From Gracilariopsis chorda (Eukaryota; Rhodophyta; Florideophyceae; Gracilariales; Gracilariaceae), in NCBI GenBank assembly GCA_003194525.1, contig NBIV01000110.1, forward strand, positions 1 to 64,000: a stretch of 64,000 nt of DNA. The letters are read 5' to 3'. The position numbers and the translations under genes were made by a program. The stretch's first letter is position 1; each line of letters begins with the position of its first letter. Positions 1 to 12,207 of the stretch are shown here, one piece after another. A model generated the notes under the pieces. It ran no database searches. It was not told the DNA's origin and saw only the letters and a list, made by a program, of their open reading frames with translations.

Positions 1-164
1 GCGCTTCTTTACCGTGTTCGGGTTCAGTTGGAGGAACGAAAGTCCTCCAACGTCAGCGGTAACCTGCACCTCCGCTTGGGTCATTGGCGGTATATTAACC
101 GCCCGGGCGACACGAATCTTATTCGATGTCGAGTTGTCCGTCGTGGGAAGCGATTCCTGTACGG

Positions 165-599
165 TCATACTTTGGCGCGCGCATAGACGCGCTCAGGAGT
201 GCGACCGGTTGGGAGTGGTGAAAAGCAACCTGTTTCCGTTGTGGATAGATAGCCGTCACATGCTTGTCGATAAAAGTAGTACCGAGCAAGCACGGGGTGG
301 CCAGGTTTGTTGAGACTAAAGAAGTGGTCCCACACACCAAGGTTACCGATTCGGATAAAAAGGCGGATGACACCCAAAGTCCGCATACGGTTACGGGACG
401 CATCCGTAATGTTCGGGTGGTCTCGAGTAAGCAGTTTCGATTGCCATCCGGGCGGAAGCGAATTCACATGGACCAAGTTGGGCCCGGCGCCGGTGTCAAG
501 GACACCAGTGACGGGTATCTGGACTTGGGAATCCAGACCGACCGAGAAACGGAATTTGTAATGCGCTCGATTAAAGAGCATTACCGGGTCGGTTTGCAT
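165..599 (-). pseudogene. Retroviral-type aspartic protease region of element B (fossil)
   Basis: The stretch contains VLDTGAGPNLV, the active-site motif of retropepsin-like proteases, in the same position after gag as in element A (VLDTGAGPNVV). The remainder of pol is beyond the left edge of the window. Confidence 0.7.
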
Positions 600-669
600 G
601 TTCCCAGGGTTGAGATCTTCGTCCGTATGGGTTGCTTCCGTGGGATCGTGCGGTTCCGAATCGGGTTCT

Positions 670-2740
670 TCATAAGACCGCGCGGTTTCCGTGGTGAGGC
701 TTTGTTGCCTCGGGGGGTGGCTCGCCTCTATGCACCCTCCGGGTAGTTTTCCAGAGCGGATGGTGAATCGGCTTCCACCAGGTGGACCGGTGCGTTTGTC
801 TGTTCCGAGCGGTGAGGGGGGTCCGTTTGGGCTTGCGGAAAGCCCTGGCGGGCCCTTGGTATCTCCGTCCGGGTCCGTTGTTGGGTGCAGTGCCGTGCGA
901 GTTTCGAGGGAAATTATAGAACCCCTCCTCCTTACGGCGGTTGAAGTTCACTTCCCGTGCGGCCAGTAAAGCCGCACGAACGGCCGGTGGTAGCATCTGG
1001 CAACAGTCCGGATCCCGGGACAGACAGATCCGGCACGGCTTGTCCATTAATCGTGCGGATGTGGGGGCCGCTCCCCGTGGAGGGGCGGTGAACTGGACCG
1101 CTCGGGACGAGTGCGACGTGGTGGTGGTGGGTGCCGTCGGAGGGGATGGTAAGGTGTTGCCATTCCCAATGGCGAACACTTGTCCATCACCAAGTGCGGA
1201 CTCGTATTCGTCCGAGTCGGTGTCCAAACTCATCACCTTCGAGCGTGTGCCCTTCCGATGAGTTGGCAGAGAATCCGTGCGGGTCGCCTGCCGTCTGGCG
1301 GCACGGTGCGTGTCGCCATAACGATTCCGCATATCGGGCGAGGGCATTCAGGCCGATGTGCGGGTGACTTGTGAGATGATTTCTGACCTTGGACCGTATA
1401 GCGGGCAGCAAGTTCTCCACAAAGACGGACTTCAACGTCTGTCCGAGAACACGTTTCCGCAACGGAGGGCTTTGTCCCAGAGCTTCTGAGCGAATTCCGT
1501 TTCGTACATGCCCAACGACTGGCGGTAGTTTGTCACATCCGCGTATGCATCTGCGATAACCTCGTCGGTCGCATATGTGGTCAACAGGAAGTTGACCACT
1601 TCGGAGTATGTCCGTAAGGTTTTCCCGGCTTCGGACGTCCACAGCGTTCGTCTCCCCCGTGATGCGGAGTGTACCAGTGAGTGGGCCGATCCGGTCAGAT
1701 AGAACTGGAAGCACCAGAGAGCTGCGCCCTCTGTGATCCCGTTGTGGTCACATGCGGTCTTGAACCGCTGTAAGAAGCCCAGTACGGCGATAGGGTCCGA
1801 TCCGGAGAACGGGTTACCCTTAAGCTGAATATCCAGCTTCTTGTGGTAGCGGCCAATATATCTGGCCACTTTAGAGTCGTACCGAGCGGACTTCTTCAAT
1901 AGGTGGTAGGACCTGTAGTCTACCGCCTTTTTGAACAGGTCATTCAACGGCCTGAGTCGCTTGAGCGACCTCTTGCCCGAACGGTACCGCAAATCACGCG
2001 AGTCATCACTCGCCTCTGAGTCCGACTGGTTGAACTCTTCTTCTGACTCTGGAAAGTCCGAGCGGTCTGTGTCTGAGTCCGAACGGTCTCTACGTTTCCC
2101 ACGGCGGGACCTTTTCTTCCCGCCGCGTTTCTTGTGGCCCGAGTTGGGAGACTTCCCCCGACAGTCGCGCTTGTCGCGAACTGAGCTCCCATCCTCGGAG
2201 CTACTGTCGTTGGGATCTGCACCCGGTCCTGGTTGACTGGGGATGGCCGGCAGGTATACCAATCGGGGAGCATCTCGATCGCTCCGTCCGGTATTCCTGT
2301 ACCGGTCTGTGGGTCTGGTGCGAAGCCGTACGGTTTGAAACGTACTTTGGGAGTGCCTGGGGATCTTGTGGGTCCCCGGGCAGCGGCGGTTGTGCCCGAC
2401 CAGGTGGAACGCCCACGAGGTTGAACGCTTGGCTTCAAGCGTGTCACGAAACTCCCTAGTAACCGTGCGGACGATATCAGACTCCTGCTGCTCCATAATC
2501 TGAGGTATCCGATCAGCCAGATATTCTTCGACCGCCACGGGTACTCGAATCTCGAGTTCCGTGCGGACGAATACAGAAATGTTTGTCCGTATACGGTCCC
2601 ACAAGTCATCGGATCCATCATATCCGATCGGTCTTGATCGCGAAGGAACGCCCGTGCCTGGTGGTTGGGCTGGTGCCTGAGGTGCCGGCTGTCCGTGCGG
2701 TACCGAGGGAGCTGACGCGCCTCGGCTGGAGCGCAGCAAG
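670..2740 (-). pseudogene. Gag and nucleocapsid-like region of element B (fossil)
   Basis: A gag-type segment around 1430-1900 has the pattern of the retrotransposon gag domain (a DPI..LGFLQRF stretch, then aromatic-rich helices), preceded by a charged Arg/Lys/Ser/Asp-rich spacer. Further downstream, near 1030, a short Cys cluster resembles a nucleocapsid metal-binding region. The region corresponds in order and sequence style to 9100-11050 of element A. The frame is broken; no intact protein is claimed. Confidence 0.65.
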
Positions 2741-2936
2741 GCCTCGGGGTTTTCCGTGGCTGGTTGTAGGAGTGCTGACGCACTCCGGGTGCTTCGGTTT
2801 GTAACCGAGGCGGTGTCTGAAGCCGCCGCCGATGCGGCTTGAGACTAGGTAGCGGGCTTGGCTGGTTTGTGGCCATCAGAGCCCTTCTGACTGGGAGGCT
2901 TCGGTAGCCTGGATTCCATTTCGGCCCGTATTGGTT

Positions 2937-2954
2937 TTCTAGGTCGGGAGACCA
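2937..2954 (-). other. Primer binding site of element B (tRNA-Tyr-like)
   Basis: The minus-strand 18-mer TGGTCTCCCGACCTAGAA directly follows the LTR. Its complement ends CGGGAGACCA, which matches the 3' end of eukaryotic tRNA-Tyr (acceptor starting CTC, discriminator A, CCA). The identical 18-mer occurs at element A. Confidence 0.7.
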
Positions 2955-2955
2955 A

Positions 2956-3437
2956 TGTGGGGAAGCGTAGTGCTTAAATAAAAGGTGCCAACCGGTCGGC
3001 CGAGGCTTCAGCGATTGGTGGGTGTAGTTTCCTAGGAAGCCCGGACGGAGGATGGGCTCAAGGATCCGAAGCGGTCGGTCAGGAGACGTCGGGCGAGGGC
3101 GGTGGAACCGCACGGACAACTGCGCCAGGCGTGGTCAGTGTGCACGCGTTGGGTGTTGGCGGTCGTGTACCACTAGTGGTGTCCGGTCGGACCTAGCTGC
3201 GCTACCTAGTGCGCCGTCTGTATCGCGAACTAGAAGTAGGTGCTCGTAGACTTGGTCAAGGAACGTCTGGCTTTACTCGAAAAGGGGTAGTGACCGTAGT
3301 CGTACCTATATACTAGCCCAGGCCCTAGTGGCTCACCTCGAGGGCACTGTTATGGGCCTCGAGGTGCAGGCCCGTCGGCCGCACATGGGTTACTAATACT
3401 ACCCTAGCTAGAAAATACTAAAAATTAGTGTACCACA
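2956..3437 (-). repeat. 5' LTR of element B
   Basis: On the minus strand the repeat starts TGTGG and ends CCACA, the short inverted termini expected of an LTR, and its inner end is one base from the primer binding site. The 482-bp length follows from those borders. The partner LTR and the target duplication lie outside the window, so the outer border (3437) rests on the terminal motif alone. Confidence 0.65.
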
Positions 3438-3679
3438 CGGAAAATCTCGGTACGCGTTCTGATCATGTGCACAAGCACGCACGTGTGCAACCTGTCCGAT
3501 TCCCGGTCCGTCATCCGCTCGGTTACTCGCATTCCCCACCTTACCCGGACGTCCGCTATTCCACACTGCTCCACTAGGTAAACTTTCCCGTCTCGGATGG
3601 TGATTTCCAATTAGAATTCCCCGTCTTGGACGGACTTTCCCTTGCTATCCTTTCTTACTGCCCTCCGCTCGCGCGGCAA

Positions 3680-5010
3680 CGTTATCCGACTTGGGCATTA
3701 ACCAGCGTGGCTGGGGCTGCAGTTCCCGTATGACGGTGGTATCGCACGACCTGCCATCGTGGGAGGTGTTCAATTGGCTCCCACGTATCTCCAATGGGGT
3801 CATACCCGTACCAGCGGACGCAGTATTGTAGAATACCATCCTGGTCCCAGGTGTGTCCGACAAGTCGGTCTACTACGAACTCTCCTTCGTAGACCTGCCG
3901 GCCGTGCGGGGTGGTCGTTGTATTCCCTTGTGAGAGTTGCCCGCGGTGCGGTATAATGTCCTTTAGAAGGGTGTTCGGCGATAAATCTGGCGTTGCCGTG
4001 CGCTGTGGTAGCGGTTGCTGCTCGTGCGGGAGGATATCCCTCAAGAGGGTGTTTGGCGTCATGGTTTTCACCGCCAAGTTATTCCCCAGAGGAGCGTCGT
4101 TGTTCCCGTCATCACGGTAGGCCGGGCGAACCGCCAGTCGGCGGGGGACTTGAACTCCGCGAGTGCGGTCTTCTTCGCGAACTGCAAGCTTGCGGGGGTA
4201 TTTGCCGCGTAGGCGGGAACGGCGTTTGCGACATCCCCTGCGGGGTCCCGTGCGACACGGTGATTGCTAAGCGTTCCGCCTCCCTGCCAGGTGCACGAGC
4301 GCTCTGCACCATACGTTCCGGCGACGCCGTGGTGTCCCCGGCTACTGACGGGTTGCCTGGTGCTAACTCTGGTACACCAGTATTTTGGTCAAAATTCCCC
4401 TTTGGGGGGTGCCGGGCAGGTGCCGATGACACCCTTTTCAGGGCCTTGCCGCTAAGCGCGGTGCACCGTCTCCATGAGGAGGGGCAGCGTCCGGTACGAC
4501 CGGTTTCGAGCGTGCGATGCGTGCGTTTTTCCCGAGTTCCTCGGTTCCTCGCCGCAGCGTTGCGGAAGTTGGCGCAAATTATTCCCCGGAGCGGGGGCTT
4601 CGATTCCCTTGACGACGGGAGGCGTTTCCAGCGCTTGCGCGCCAGGGCTTGAAGCTTCGACTGCGGTTTGGCTGCCTTTTTCCCTGACAGGGGTGTGCGG
4701 TAGTTGCACTTCAACCTCCCGTGTAGCACGGTATAATTGCCTCTTTTGCGGGGCCTGCACGTCTGGTTCTTGTTGCGTAGCACTGCCCAAGAACGGGGGA
4801 TTAGTGTCGTGTGACATACTCCGTGCTCCGCGGTCAGTGTTCCGTATGTTCTGTGTTTCCCGTTGCGACGGCGATATCGTTCCTCGAAAACGAGTGTTCT
4901 CCTCCCCCTCTTTAGACGGAGCGGCGGGATAAGGGATAACATTCCCCTCCTGGCGGGTATAAATTCGCGCCATGGGGGCGGGCGTGGTAGAGGCGGGCGC
5001 TGAGAGGCCC
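3680..5010 (-). pseudogene. Integrase tail and chromodomain of element A (fossil)
   Basis: After a long Pro/Arg/Glu-rich tail, the segment around 3690-3900 reads as a chromodomain: a YEGEFVVDRLVGH start, an aromatic YCVRWYGYD core and DTWEPIEHL. In chromoviruses this module follows integrase and steers insertion to marked chromatin. The tail between about 4110 and 5010 has no recognised domain. Confidence 0.7.
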
Positions 5011-5249
5011 AAATTACCCGGCTGAGCCGGTGAGTCCGAAAGGGTCGGTAGGTCTGAGAGTCCCCGGCTGGGGTGTGGTAGTACCGTAGGCCTAGTACTC
5101 CTGGATGATTCCGGTGTTGCAGAGTCCGTAGAAACGGGGTCGCCTGGATCCAGGACTACCTCTCACGAGGGAGGAGGGGCAAGGACAACACGATCACGGG
5201 AAATCCGTTCGTGCGTGTCGCCCATCTCTACCACGACAGTGTCGGTGTT

Positions 5250-6490
5250 CATAGAGATGACCTTGGTCCATCCGCCACAGGCGAGAGTTTATGGCGCTTC
5301 TCCCGTTCCGGGTTGTAGTACTCCTTCCTGATGAAGACGTAGTTATTCGCCCGAATCGGGGACAGTTTCCCTCGCAAGCGAGCATCAAAATCCCGCTTGT
5401 AAGCGGCTTGGGCCCGTGCCATAGACTTCCGCGCAGCGGGGACCAGCTTGGAAAGCCATTGCTTCCATTGCTGCCGGTAGATACCCACTGATGGGAAATT
5501 GTCCAAGGTAGCTTGGGGTTCCAGCGCCACAGACGGGGGTGTTTTAGATAGAACCAACTCGAATGGCGAAACTCCGGTAGTCCGGTGTACCTGCGTGTTG
5601 TACGCGTAGGTTAACGCATGAGCGTACATGTCCCATTTCTTTGGGTGGTCTGCGACGTAGGAACGTAACGCCGCGAGTAACGTCCGGTTAAACCGTTCAA
5701 CTTGCCCATTACGCTGGGGGTGGTAGGTAGTCGTGAACAAGTTCTTGACATCCAGGATGCGACAAACATCCTGGAAGAACTTGCTCGCGAACTGTTTCCC
5801 GTTATTGGAGAGCACCTCCACAGGGGGACCGTAGACGAAAATCCAGTGCGTCACCAGAGCCTGGGCCACCGTGAGAGCGGTTATCCTCCGAAGAGGGACA
5901 GTCCGTTACAGCTTAGAAAAGCGGTCGGTAATGACAAGTAGAAACTTGTTTCCACGTTTCGTGGTGAGTAGTGGTCCGAGAATATCGATCGCGATAAACT
6001 CGAGCGGCGCCCTTGCGGGGAATAGTTTCATCTTCTTCGCATTTTTGCGGAGCTTGACGCGATTCTTGGCACATTCGCTACAAAACCGCACGGTTGCGTA
6101 GCAATCCACCGCCATGGCGGGCCAATAGAAATCCCTTCGCAGGGTTAGGTAGAGTTTCCTCCCACCTGGGTGACCTCCAATGGGGGCGCAGTGTGATAGA
6201 TGTAACACCCACGACTGCAGGGAATGAGGTACCACAATCTGTGGGCGGGCTTCGACCTTCCGTACGAGGTAGCCTTTGTCGTTTACCCCGAAAGGTAGAT
6301 CTTCACCACCGTTAAGTCGGGCACGAATCCTCGTACAGAATGGGTCGCCGAATTGTTCTGGGATCATTTCTTCCGGTGATACCGGTACAACGTTTCCCGG
6401 TAACGGGTTCTCAGATTCATCTCGCGATGCGAGTAGTTCGTCAAAGTCAGCATCCTCGTCCCAGTTTTCTGCCCAGCCTCGACGGCACAT
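5250..6490 (-). pseudogene. Integrase region of element A (fossil)
   Basis: An HHCC zinc-binding segment (HCAPIGGHPGGRK ... CSECAKN) precedes the DDE core, of which the first Asp (FIAIDILGPL), the second-Asp neighbourhood (NGKQFASKFF) and the YHPQRNGQVERFNRT block are visible. Broken frame. Confidence 0.85.
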
Positions 6491-6499
6491 TCCGGATCA

Positions 6500-7310
6500 T
6501 CCGGGTCTATGGCCATGAAACATGGGACTTCATCATCCTCCGTTGGGAGTGCTTCCCCACTTGTGGGTAACCGCGACAGAGCGTCGGCTTGGGTGTTCTG
6601 CGCGCCCTTCTTATAGATGACTTGGAAGTCATACTCCGCGAGGCGGAGTCTCCAGCGCATGAGGCGTCCCGACGGGTCGGAGATATTCATTAACCACCTC
6701 AGTGAGGAATGATCCGTGTACACGGTGAAGTGAACTCCCATAAGGTAGGGGCGCAGAGTGCTCATCGCCCATACGACGGCGAGGCACTCTTTCTCCGATA
6801 CGGAGTAGTTCCGCTCATGAACATTGAGCGCGCGCGACCAATAACCAATTGGGTGTCGATCCCCCTCGGGGGTGGTTTGAAAAAGAGCACACCCGACTTG
6901 GTAGTCGCTCGAGTCCGTATCTACGGAGTGTGGAAACCCAAGTTTTGGGAGATGTAGGATTGGTGCTGATGTGAAAGCCTCCTTCAAGGAGTTAAAGGCT
7001 TCCGATTGCTCGGGCGTAAATGTTCCCAGTTTTAGGGGGTTTACTTTTCGCAACAACGCGTTCAGGGGTGCCGCGGTATCCGAAAAGTTCGGGATGAACC
7101 GTCGATAGACGTTGACCAGTCCCAAAAAGGAGCGCAGTTCCGTTTGAGTACGGGGCTCTTTTGCCTCAACGAGGGATTTGACTCGATCTTTGTTGATCCT
7201 AACCGTCCAGGACAGATACTGTAACCCAGATACTTCACAGTATCTGTGAAAAACTCGCATTTCCTCAACTTGAGGGTAATTCCTGCATCGCCGAGTACGG
7301 TCAGCACGTC
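6500..7310 (-). pseudogene. RT thumb and RNase H region of element A (fossil)
   Basis: The RT connection segment (RSFLGLVNVYRRFIPNFS) is followed by an RNase H domain with VDTDSSDY, NYSVSEKECLAVVWA and FTVYTDHSSLRWL. This is the usual tether between RT and integrase in Ty3/gypsy elements. Confidence 0.8.
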
Positions 7311-8390
7311 TCAGACGTGAGTGAGAAGGTCGTCCCACGAGTTGGAGAAGATGATAATATCATCAAGGTAGACCAGACAACTCCGCCACTTAAAGCGGTT
7401 GAGTAGAATATCTGCTGCACGCTGAAAGGTGGCGGGGGCGTTGGTTAACCCAAATGACATCCGCTTGAAGCGGTACGTTCCTGCGTGGCAGGTGAATGCG
7501 GTTTTGTCGCGATCCTCCTGTCTGACAAGTACTTGCCAATATCCCCAATTGGCATCGAGAGCCGTGAAAACGGTGGCGTCTCCGAGGGAGTCAATACACT
7601 CGTCCATACGAAGGATTGGGTACGTGTCCCTAACAGTCAAGGCATTGAGCCGGCGGTAGTCGACACAGAACCTCCAGGTTCCGTCGGCCTTCAAAGCCAG
7701 TACAACTGGGGATGCCCAGGGTGATTGAGCGGGCTCAATTACACCTGCGCGGAGCATCTTGTCCACTTGGGACTGCTCCTCTTCCCGAGCTTTCGGACCT
7801 GCCCTGTAAGGGGTTGTGCAACCGGTCGCGCACCGGGGATTAAATCGATCCGGTGTTCCGTTGCATTAATCTCGCCAAGCGAGCCATCCCAAATTGTGGT
7901 GAATTCCCGTAACATTGTATGGAGTTTGTCGCGGTGCGACTCTGGCACGTGGCTGAAGTCCAGCGCTTCAAGTGCCTTTTCCGGATCAATCCGGTCGTTG
8001 CTCGATGGAGCATTGTCCTGTGGAACAGGTGTGGTTCGCAATTCCGAGTTACTCGGTATGTTCGACGCTGAAGTAGTGGTTTCCTCCCCCTCCTTAGACT
8101 TGACGTCTTCGGACGGCGGGGCGAACTCCTCAGAGGAGGTGGTAACTCCGAGTACATCGGCGGCTGTCATCTTCGTTGGCAGCATTCCCATAGGATGGGG
8201 GGTTACACTCCCAATTACTTGGTGTTTTACCAGATACTGGGGGTGTTTGCCAAGGTTGGCAACCAATATCCGGAAAGGAACATCCGGGGAAATGGAGACA
8301 GTTCCATTAGCCAGCGCCAGCTGGGATTTCTCGTACAACGAGGCGAGGGGTTGTATAACCCGAAGACCCTGTTGACGGGAATTTACCTGC
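7310..8390 (-). pseudogene. Reverse transcriptase region of element A (fossil)
   Basis: Recognisable RT blocks are WRFCVDYRRLN, the F-T-A-L-D block, MSFGLTNAPATFQ and the catalytic LVYLDDI at about 7340-7380. These are the diagnostic Ty3/gypsy RT motifs. Broken frame. Confidence 0.85.
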
Positions 8391-9085
8391 ACCCAGACTT
8401 GGGACTCAGCCGGTATAGAAACCGAGGCAGCGACGCGGAGCTTGCTGGACTCGCGGGACGCGGGGGGTGGTTCCTGCGCAGCAGGGAGCGGAACTTGTTT
8501 CCGAGAGGACCACTTAGTGGGTGGCGAACAATCGGAACCGACGATCCGTCGTCAAGTTCTACACGCCTGAGGCGGGGCCTGATTGCGTCGAAAAATCTGT
8601 CGAAGTAATCACATCCCAGTATCACTGGTGCTGCCAATGAACGGCAAACGATGAAGTCCAACTTCAACACAGAGGTACCAAGTCTCACGACGAGGTCCAC
8701 TGTGCCCACCGTTTGTAACGGATTGTTGTTCGCATCCGAAATGTCGGGGACCGCGTCAGAGCGGATACGAGACCGCACAAGCGGGGGTAACAATGATTCC
8801 ACAACAACGTTGGGGCCTGCACCTGTATCCAGGACGGTGAGAAACCTCACCATAAACTGGGGATCAAGGCCAGGGTCGGCATAGACCTTGTAATTGCGCT
8901 TGGCCAAGACCAAGACTCTACCGGGAATCCGGGGATTTTTACTCCGTATCCACGGGCGACGCAACACACCGAGGTGCGCAGAGTCCGCGTCAGCGGTGTC
9001 TTTCCTCGAGAGGACTTTCACCGGGGAGCGAGGCGAGGACGCCTCGGGCGCCAACAGCCTCTTGTCTGAGGACGCCTCTCCCAAA
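8385..9085 (-). pseudogene. Aspartic protease region of element A (fossil)
   Basis: It holds the retropepsin active site VLDTGAGPNVV followed by a hydrophobic segment with VILGCDYFDRF, the second conserved block of LTR-element proteases. It lies between gag and reverse transcriptase, as expected for Ty3/gypsy pol. Confidence 0.75.
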
Positions 9086-9099
9086 GGGGAGACTCCCTC

Positions 9100-11050
9100 A
9101 GTTAGTTTTCTGCCTTTGGCGGTGAGTTGGGTTCCTCGACAACGAGTACTTCATCCCGTTGACGGGGGTTTCTATCCACATAAGCGGGGGTTGCAACGGA
9201 TGGTTGCGTGATCTCCCGAATCGGGGCGTATGAAGCTTGCCGCGCACGCGGGGTCTGTGGTAGGGCATGGGAAAAGTCCGTTTTAGCACGGAGGTAGGAA
9301 GCCGTCGGGACGAAACGTTTCTCCTCTGGAGTGAGGGCCTCGTAGTTTGCCACCACTTTGGCCATATCCTTCAGTGAGCAGATACACTGAGGCGAGGTAT
9401 GGCCATGGACATAACAAAGGTGGCAAATGAGAGCCAACACCGCGACACGCGGACTATTATTACGAGTATCGGAGAAGCCAACCGCAGGGCGGGTGTCAGC
9501 CCATCCAGGCCGTTGATAACGGGATTGACCGTTTGAAAACGGGAGTCGTTGGGGTTGGGCCCGACTGTTACCACCGTATAGAACAGGATCTTCTGTTCCC
9601 GTATCACGGGTCATCTCCGTCGTCGACGGCAAATCACTGGTGGGTATCAACACACCATCCCCCTGCACTAAATGCACGGTATCAAATCCCTGTCCAGGGT
9701 TCCCATCCGCAGTGAGCGGGAGTGAGGAAGCTTCGCTTTCCAGCAACAACTCCTTGGCGGATTTAGACCGATTGTTCGGAGTTCTTGCACGAAGTGCATC
9801 CCCTTCCACTCGAGCGTGTTGGACGAGCTCGAGATAGATGATCCTCCGCTTGTCCTCCCGATAACGGGTAACTAAACTCCGGATTGCCGGGTCAAGACCA
9901 TCGATGAACATGGTACTGCGCTCCCCAGCGGGTTATACGTTACCACATCTGTGGAAAGCCTTGTTAAGGCGCGCCGAGTAATCGGTCTCGGTCTCTCCAG
10001 CACGCTGGCGTGTATCTCGCAAAGCGAGGATAGCCTGCTGAATAGCGGTGTTTGTGGCGTAGGAGCGCAGAAGATACTGCACAGCCTCTGGCCAGCAAGT
10101 AAACCCTTCCTCGGAGGCACGTGAAGATCCTCTGACAGAGTTGTATTGGTCCTCCGCCACTCCCCGTAAGAAATACGGTAAAGCCAAATAAGCTTGTCCC
10201 TCATTCATACCGAGGATATCGGCCTGCGCTACAAAGCGGGATAGGAAATCCAGTACTAGGACTGGGTCCTCTCCAGTAAAACACTGGTTGCGGAGCGAGA
10301 GCTGCATTCGCTTAATGCATTCTCGCACCTTTCCCGTACCACGGGGCGTACGTCCAAGTGACGAATCTTCGAGCCGGTAGTACTGGTATGATAAAAGCTT
10401 CCGGTAATCCAGGTTTGTCGGTTTCAATTCCCGTAGAAAGGGGTGTTTTCTCCCCTTCTGGCGGGTTCAGATCACACGTTCAGTGGCCGATGACCGCTTC
10501 GAGCGGGAGGAGTAGCCTCGCTTCTCGTCCTCCGAGTCGGAGCCCGAGGAGCTCGAGCTAACCGAATGGTTTCGGGATGAGTCCGAAGATGTCGAAGAAT
10601 CAAAGTCCGAATATTTTCGGTGGTGTTTCCGTCGATGACGGCGTTTCTTCTTCCCAGCAAGCTGGTCGTTGTGCGATGCCTCGTTTACTAGATCATCCGC
10701 GGATGGTTTGTCCATGAGAACGAACTGCTCCAGCGTCTCCAGGCGGGCACCAATCCGATCAAATCGGGCTTCAACTCCTTCGATGAAGGTGGCGGGTTGT
10801 CCCAAACTCTCCAACATGGAGTTGACGTCAGACCGTAAAATACGGAGTTCCTCGGCAACCTCCTTTACGGGGGTTGCCAAGACCACCTCTTGGAGGGCTT
10901 TTAGTTCCCCTACAAGGGTGTCATGGGCGGTCCACAGAGCGCGGACCTGGGATTCCAGGGAAGTCCCCTGGGGGGTGTTATCGCCCGTTCCACGGGGGCT
11001 TGAAGCCGCGACAGCGGGAGCAGGCTGGGGTGCCTGGGGCACTGCGGCAA
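9100..11050 (-). pseudogene. Gag-like region of element A (fossil)
   Basis: The N-terminal part is Ser/Asp/Glu/Arg-rich with a predicted coiled stretch. The middle carries the retrotransposon gag pattern (EDPVLVLDFLSRF then a helical segment). Near 9390-9430 a CHLC...H....C zinc knuckle marks the nucleocapsid part. Broken frame. Confidence 0.75.
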
Positions 11051-11353
11051 CAGCGGGAGTCGATACTGCATTCCCCTGCGGGGGTGAAGCAAAAGGAGGT
11101 TCCGGGGTTCCCGGTTAGGGGTATCATTCCGCAATGAAGCGGCGCCAGCACGGCTGGAACTTGTCCGTACAGGGATACGGGGTACGAACCGAACTTCGGA
11201 AGTGTCCGCTTTGTCGCGGGAGCGACTACGCGTCACCACTGGCTCCGCATCGGAGGGATTTATCGACATGAGAAAATACCGTTACGACGGGAAACGATCA
11301 CGGCACTTCCGATGAATGAAAACAAACCTCGTAAGAGGGAAAACAAAAACCGA

Positions 11354-11371
11354 TTCTAGGTCGGGAGACCA
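11354..11371 (-). other. Primer binding site of element A (tRNA-Tyr-like)
   Basis: The minus-strand 18-mer TGGTCTCCCGACCTAGAA starts three bases from the end of the 5' LTR. It is identical to the site of element B and is complementary to a tRNA-Tyr-type 3' end. Confidence 0.75.
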
Positions 11372-11374
11372 CTT

Positions 11375-12207
11375 TGTGGTGCAATGCCCCAAAGGGGAAA
11401 AAACACCGAAAGACGTTCGGGATCTTCCTCTCACGAGGTGAACCCAGTTGGGTAGAGCCCTCCCAGAGGTGTCACGGCGAAGCCGGTTTGTAAGACCAGG
11501 GAAACCTGTCACGACTTGCGCAGGGAGATGAAGGCGAAGAATCGGTATCCGCGTGAGCGGGGTGTGATCCTCAGTAGAGGTATGTTTCCACGTGAGTGGG
11601 GAAGTGTGAGTGGGTGCACACAGGAGGGCCGCGGGTAGCGGGATGTACTACCCCGAAAGGGGGAAAGGAGGAGAGTGAAGGGAAAGGAGGAAAAGTGGGC
11701 GAGGGTGAGTCGCAAGAGCGACGAACAAACACGGCACTGCCGGTGGACAGGACTCCCTATACAGGGCGAAACATCAATGTGATTGGAACAATTATACTCC
11801 CAAGGATGGGCCTCTTTAGATGTGCAAGGGGGTTAGATGTCCCGTGGTTTACGGCGTTTCCCTCCAAGGAGAAGTAGAGCACGCACGCAAGCGGTAACAA
11901 CTAGAGCCAACTCTCCAGGTTGGGGTCCCTTGTTGGGAAAGGTTTACTGGTGCGACGGCAGTGCGCCGTCGCACTAAGTACTAGCTTCCCAGAAATGGGT
12001 GTGAAAATAATAAATAAAATCAACTAAAATACTTCACATTTCCTGGCAACATCCACTACTGTGGCCAACCGCCAATTGACCCAAAACCGTGTCCCACGTG
12101 TCCATACCCGCCATTGTGGGGCGTGTTTCATATACACACTACACAACCGATAATATCGGGAAAACGATCAAGTACCAGGAATCCCTCCCTGAGGGTGTTG
12201 CACTTCG
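11375..12207 (-). repeat. 5' LTR of element A
   Basis: It ends ...GCACCACA just before the primer site and aligns along its length with the solo LTR at 12344-13169 read in the opposite direction. In about 330 bases compared by eye I counted some 20 mismatches. Its outermost three bases differ from the TGT of the solo copy, so the outer border (12203-12207) is uncertain by a few bases. About 130 bp of unique sequence separates it from the solo LTR. Confidence 0.85.

Larger units (their letters stand above)
1..3437 (-). mobile_element. Ty3/gypsy LTR retrotransposon B, 5' part, cut by the window's left edge
   Basis: Read right to left on the minus strand this stretch shows an LTR, a tRNA-type primer binding site, a gag-like region, a basic/Cys-containing nucleocapsid-like region and an aspartic protease, after which the element runs off the window. 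The part order and the protease motif DTGAG place it with Ty3/gypsy retroelements. It is a fossil: the reading frame is broken in roughly three or more places in the visible part. It shares its primer site and gag/protease layout with element A next door but has an unrelated LTR, so it is a sister family. Because element A's 3' LTR is missing at the junction, B has most likely inserted into A. Confidence 0.8.
3438..12207 (-). mobile_element. Ty3/gypsy chromovirus-type LTR retrotransposon A (fossil, lacks visible 3' LTR)
   Basis: On the minus strand the order is 5' LTR, primer binding site, gag with a zinc knuckle, protease, reverse transcriptase, RNase H, integrase and a C-terminal chromodomain. 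Reverse transcriptase before integrase is the Ty3/gypsy order and the chromodomain marks the chromovirus branch. The body is about 8.8 kb. The coding region is broken in roughly eight to ten places, so this is a decayed copy. No second copy of its 5' LTR appears left of the chromodomain; instead LTR B begins, which fits insertion of element B near A's 3' end. The target duplication cannot be checked because the other end is outside the window. Confidence 0.88.

Noticed and set aside
1-3437. Plus-strand reading frames in the retrotransposon region (for example 264-746, 3993-4652)
   Set aside because: They are opposite-strand shadows of element gag and pol regions.
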